From NCBI GenBank assembly GCA_022360055.1, contig JAKSDO010000152.1, positions 16,286 through 80,285 of the forward strand: a DNA stretch of 64,000 bases, in the 5' to 3' direction. Shown here in pieces: positions 63,763 through 64,000 of the stretch (position 1 is the first letter of the stretch; each line of letters starts with the position of its first letter). The position numbers were made by a program, and so were the translations under genes. The notes under the pieces were generated by a model. That model was not told where the DNA came from and ran no database searches. It worked only from the letters and a program-made list of their open reading frames with translations. Source of the stretch: Cytophagales bacterium. GTDB taxonomy: Bacteria > Bacteroidota > Bacteroidia > Cytophagales > Cyclobacteriaceae.

Positions 63763-64000
63763 ATGGCCGTTTCGTTAATTTTTCTGCTTTTTATCCTCTC
63801 TATTGAAGGAAAAGTTGACGATGAGACAATCATACGAAATAAGCTGTTTGATCAAGCCAAATGCTGGAATAACGGGGACATCGATTGTTTTATGCGAGAT
63901 TATTGGAAAAGTGATAGCCTCATGTATATCGGGAAAAAAGGAATCACCTATGGCTGGCATAAAACTTTGAGCAATTACAAATCGAGGTACCCGACAAAAA
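63763..64000 (+). CDS. DUF4440-like exported protein, cut by window end
   Basis: Starts at ATG 63763 behind an AAGGA site. The first 79 residues show a short signal-like N-terminus and then 'CWNNGDIDCFMRDYWKSDS' and 'GITYGWHKTLSNYKSRYP', typical of SnoaL/DUF4440 (NTF2-like) proteins. The gene continues past the window. Function unknown. Confidence 0.75.
   Translation, partial: MAVSLIFLLFILSIEGKVDDETIIRNKLFDQAKCWNNGDIDCFMRDYWKSDSLMYIGKKGITYGWHKTLSNYKSRYPTK

Noticed and set aside
1..64000. CRISPR array, tRNA or rRNA genes, insertion sequences, prophage
   Set aside because: None was seen on reading both strands: no regular spaced repeats, no tRNA T-arm plus acceptor pairs, no transposase or phage structural genes.

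Overview
The window reads as an ordinary chromosomal stretch of a Bacteroidota bacterium, most likely of the Cytophagia (Cytophagales). The main signs are the giant type IX secretion translocon SprA beside ruvA and gcvH, a protein with the type B T9SS sorting domain (gliding-motility C-terminal, CHU_C type), Bacteroidota-typical families (DUF4837, DUF4292), and several genes preceded by the Bacteroidota -7 promoter motif TAnnTTTG. The standard genetic code fits throughout. I see no tRNA or rRNA genes, CRISPR array, insertion sequence or prophage.

Layout. 0-12.1 kb, all minus strand: a likely transcription unit DUF4837 lipoprotein > ruvA > sprA > gcvH > vanZ-like > tonB-like, closed by a terminator near position 100, preceded by a LysM lytic transglycosylase. 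12.5-20 kb, minus strand: enoyl-CoA hydratase > polysaccharide flippase > sugar-nucleotidyltransferase > TPR protein > DUF4292 lipoprotein > EnvC-like LytM factor > tatA, an envelope-building cluster with tight overlaps. 20.1-24.6 kb: metK (+) converging on rpsU > xer recombinase > hpf (-), then hisS (+). 24.6-31.2 kb: T9SS substrate, YbaB, glycosyltransferase, PspC-like protein, OmpA/TPR lipoprotein and pdhB, followed by a short interrupted reading frame. 31.5-43.3 kb: a signalling region with a 1687-residue multi-PAS hybrid kinase, a REC-kinase partner, and a classical membrane kinase/OmpR regulator pair; between them lie an oxidoreductase, a membrane-anchored DUF6973-like protein, a small secreted protein and an unusual HisA paralogue. 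43.8-54.4 kb: lysA with a structured leader, a CutA-like protein, an AraC-type regulator, an S9 peptidase, leuS and a nucleotide-sugar dehydrogenase. 54.4-60.6 kb: a small glycan-use locus (GHL10-type hydrolase, GH92 mannosidase, CBM9-like protein, DeoR regulator). 61-64 kb: MscS channel, small membrane protein, AcpH-like phosphodiesterase and the start of a DUF4440-like protein.

How it works together: much of the window builds or uses the cell envelope (T9SS secretion, TonB energy, peptidoglycan remodelling, Tat export, polysaccharide precursors and flipping). No single large novel system stands out. The most interesting points are a HisA-like protein that has lost both catalytic aspartates, the giant kinase whose C-terminal receiver carries Glu in place of the phospho-acceptor Asp, a mini-ORF/hairpin leader directly before lysA, an EnvC-type degenerate LytM factor next to tatA, and a lipid-side DUF6973-like protein with a conserved His/Asp cluster.
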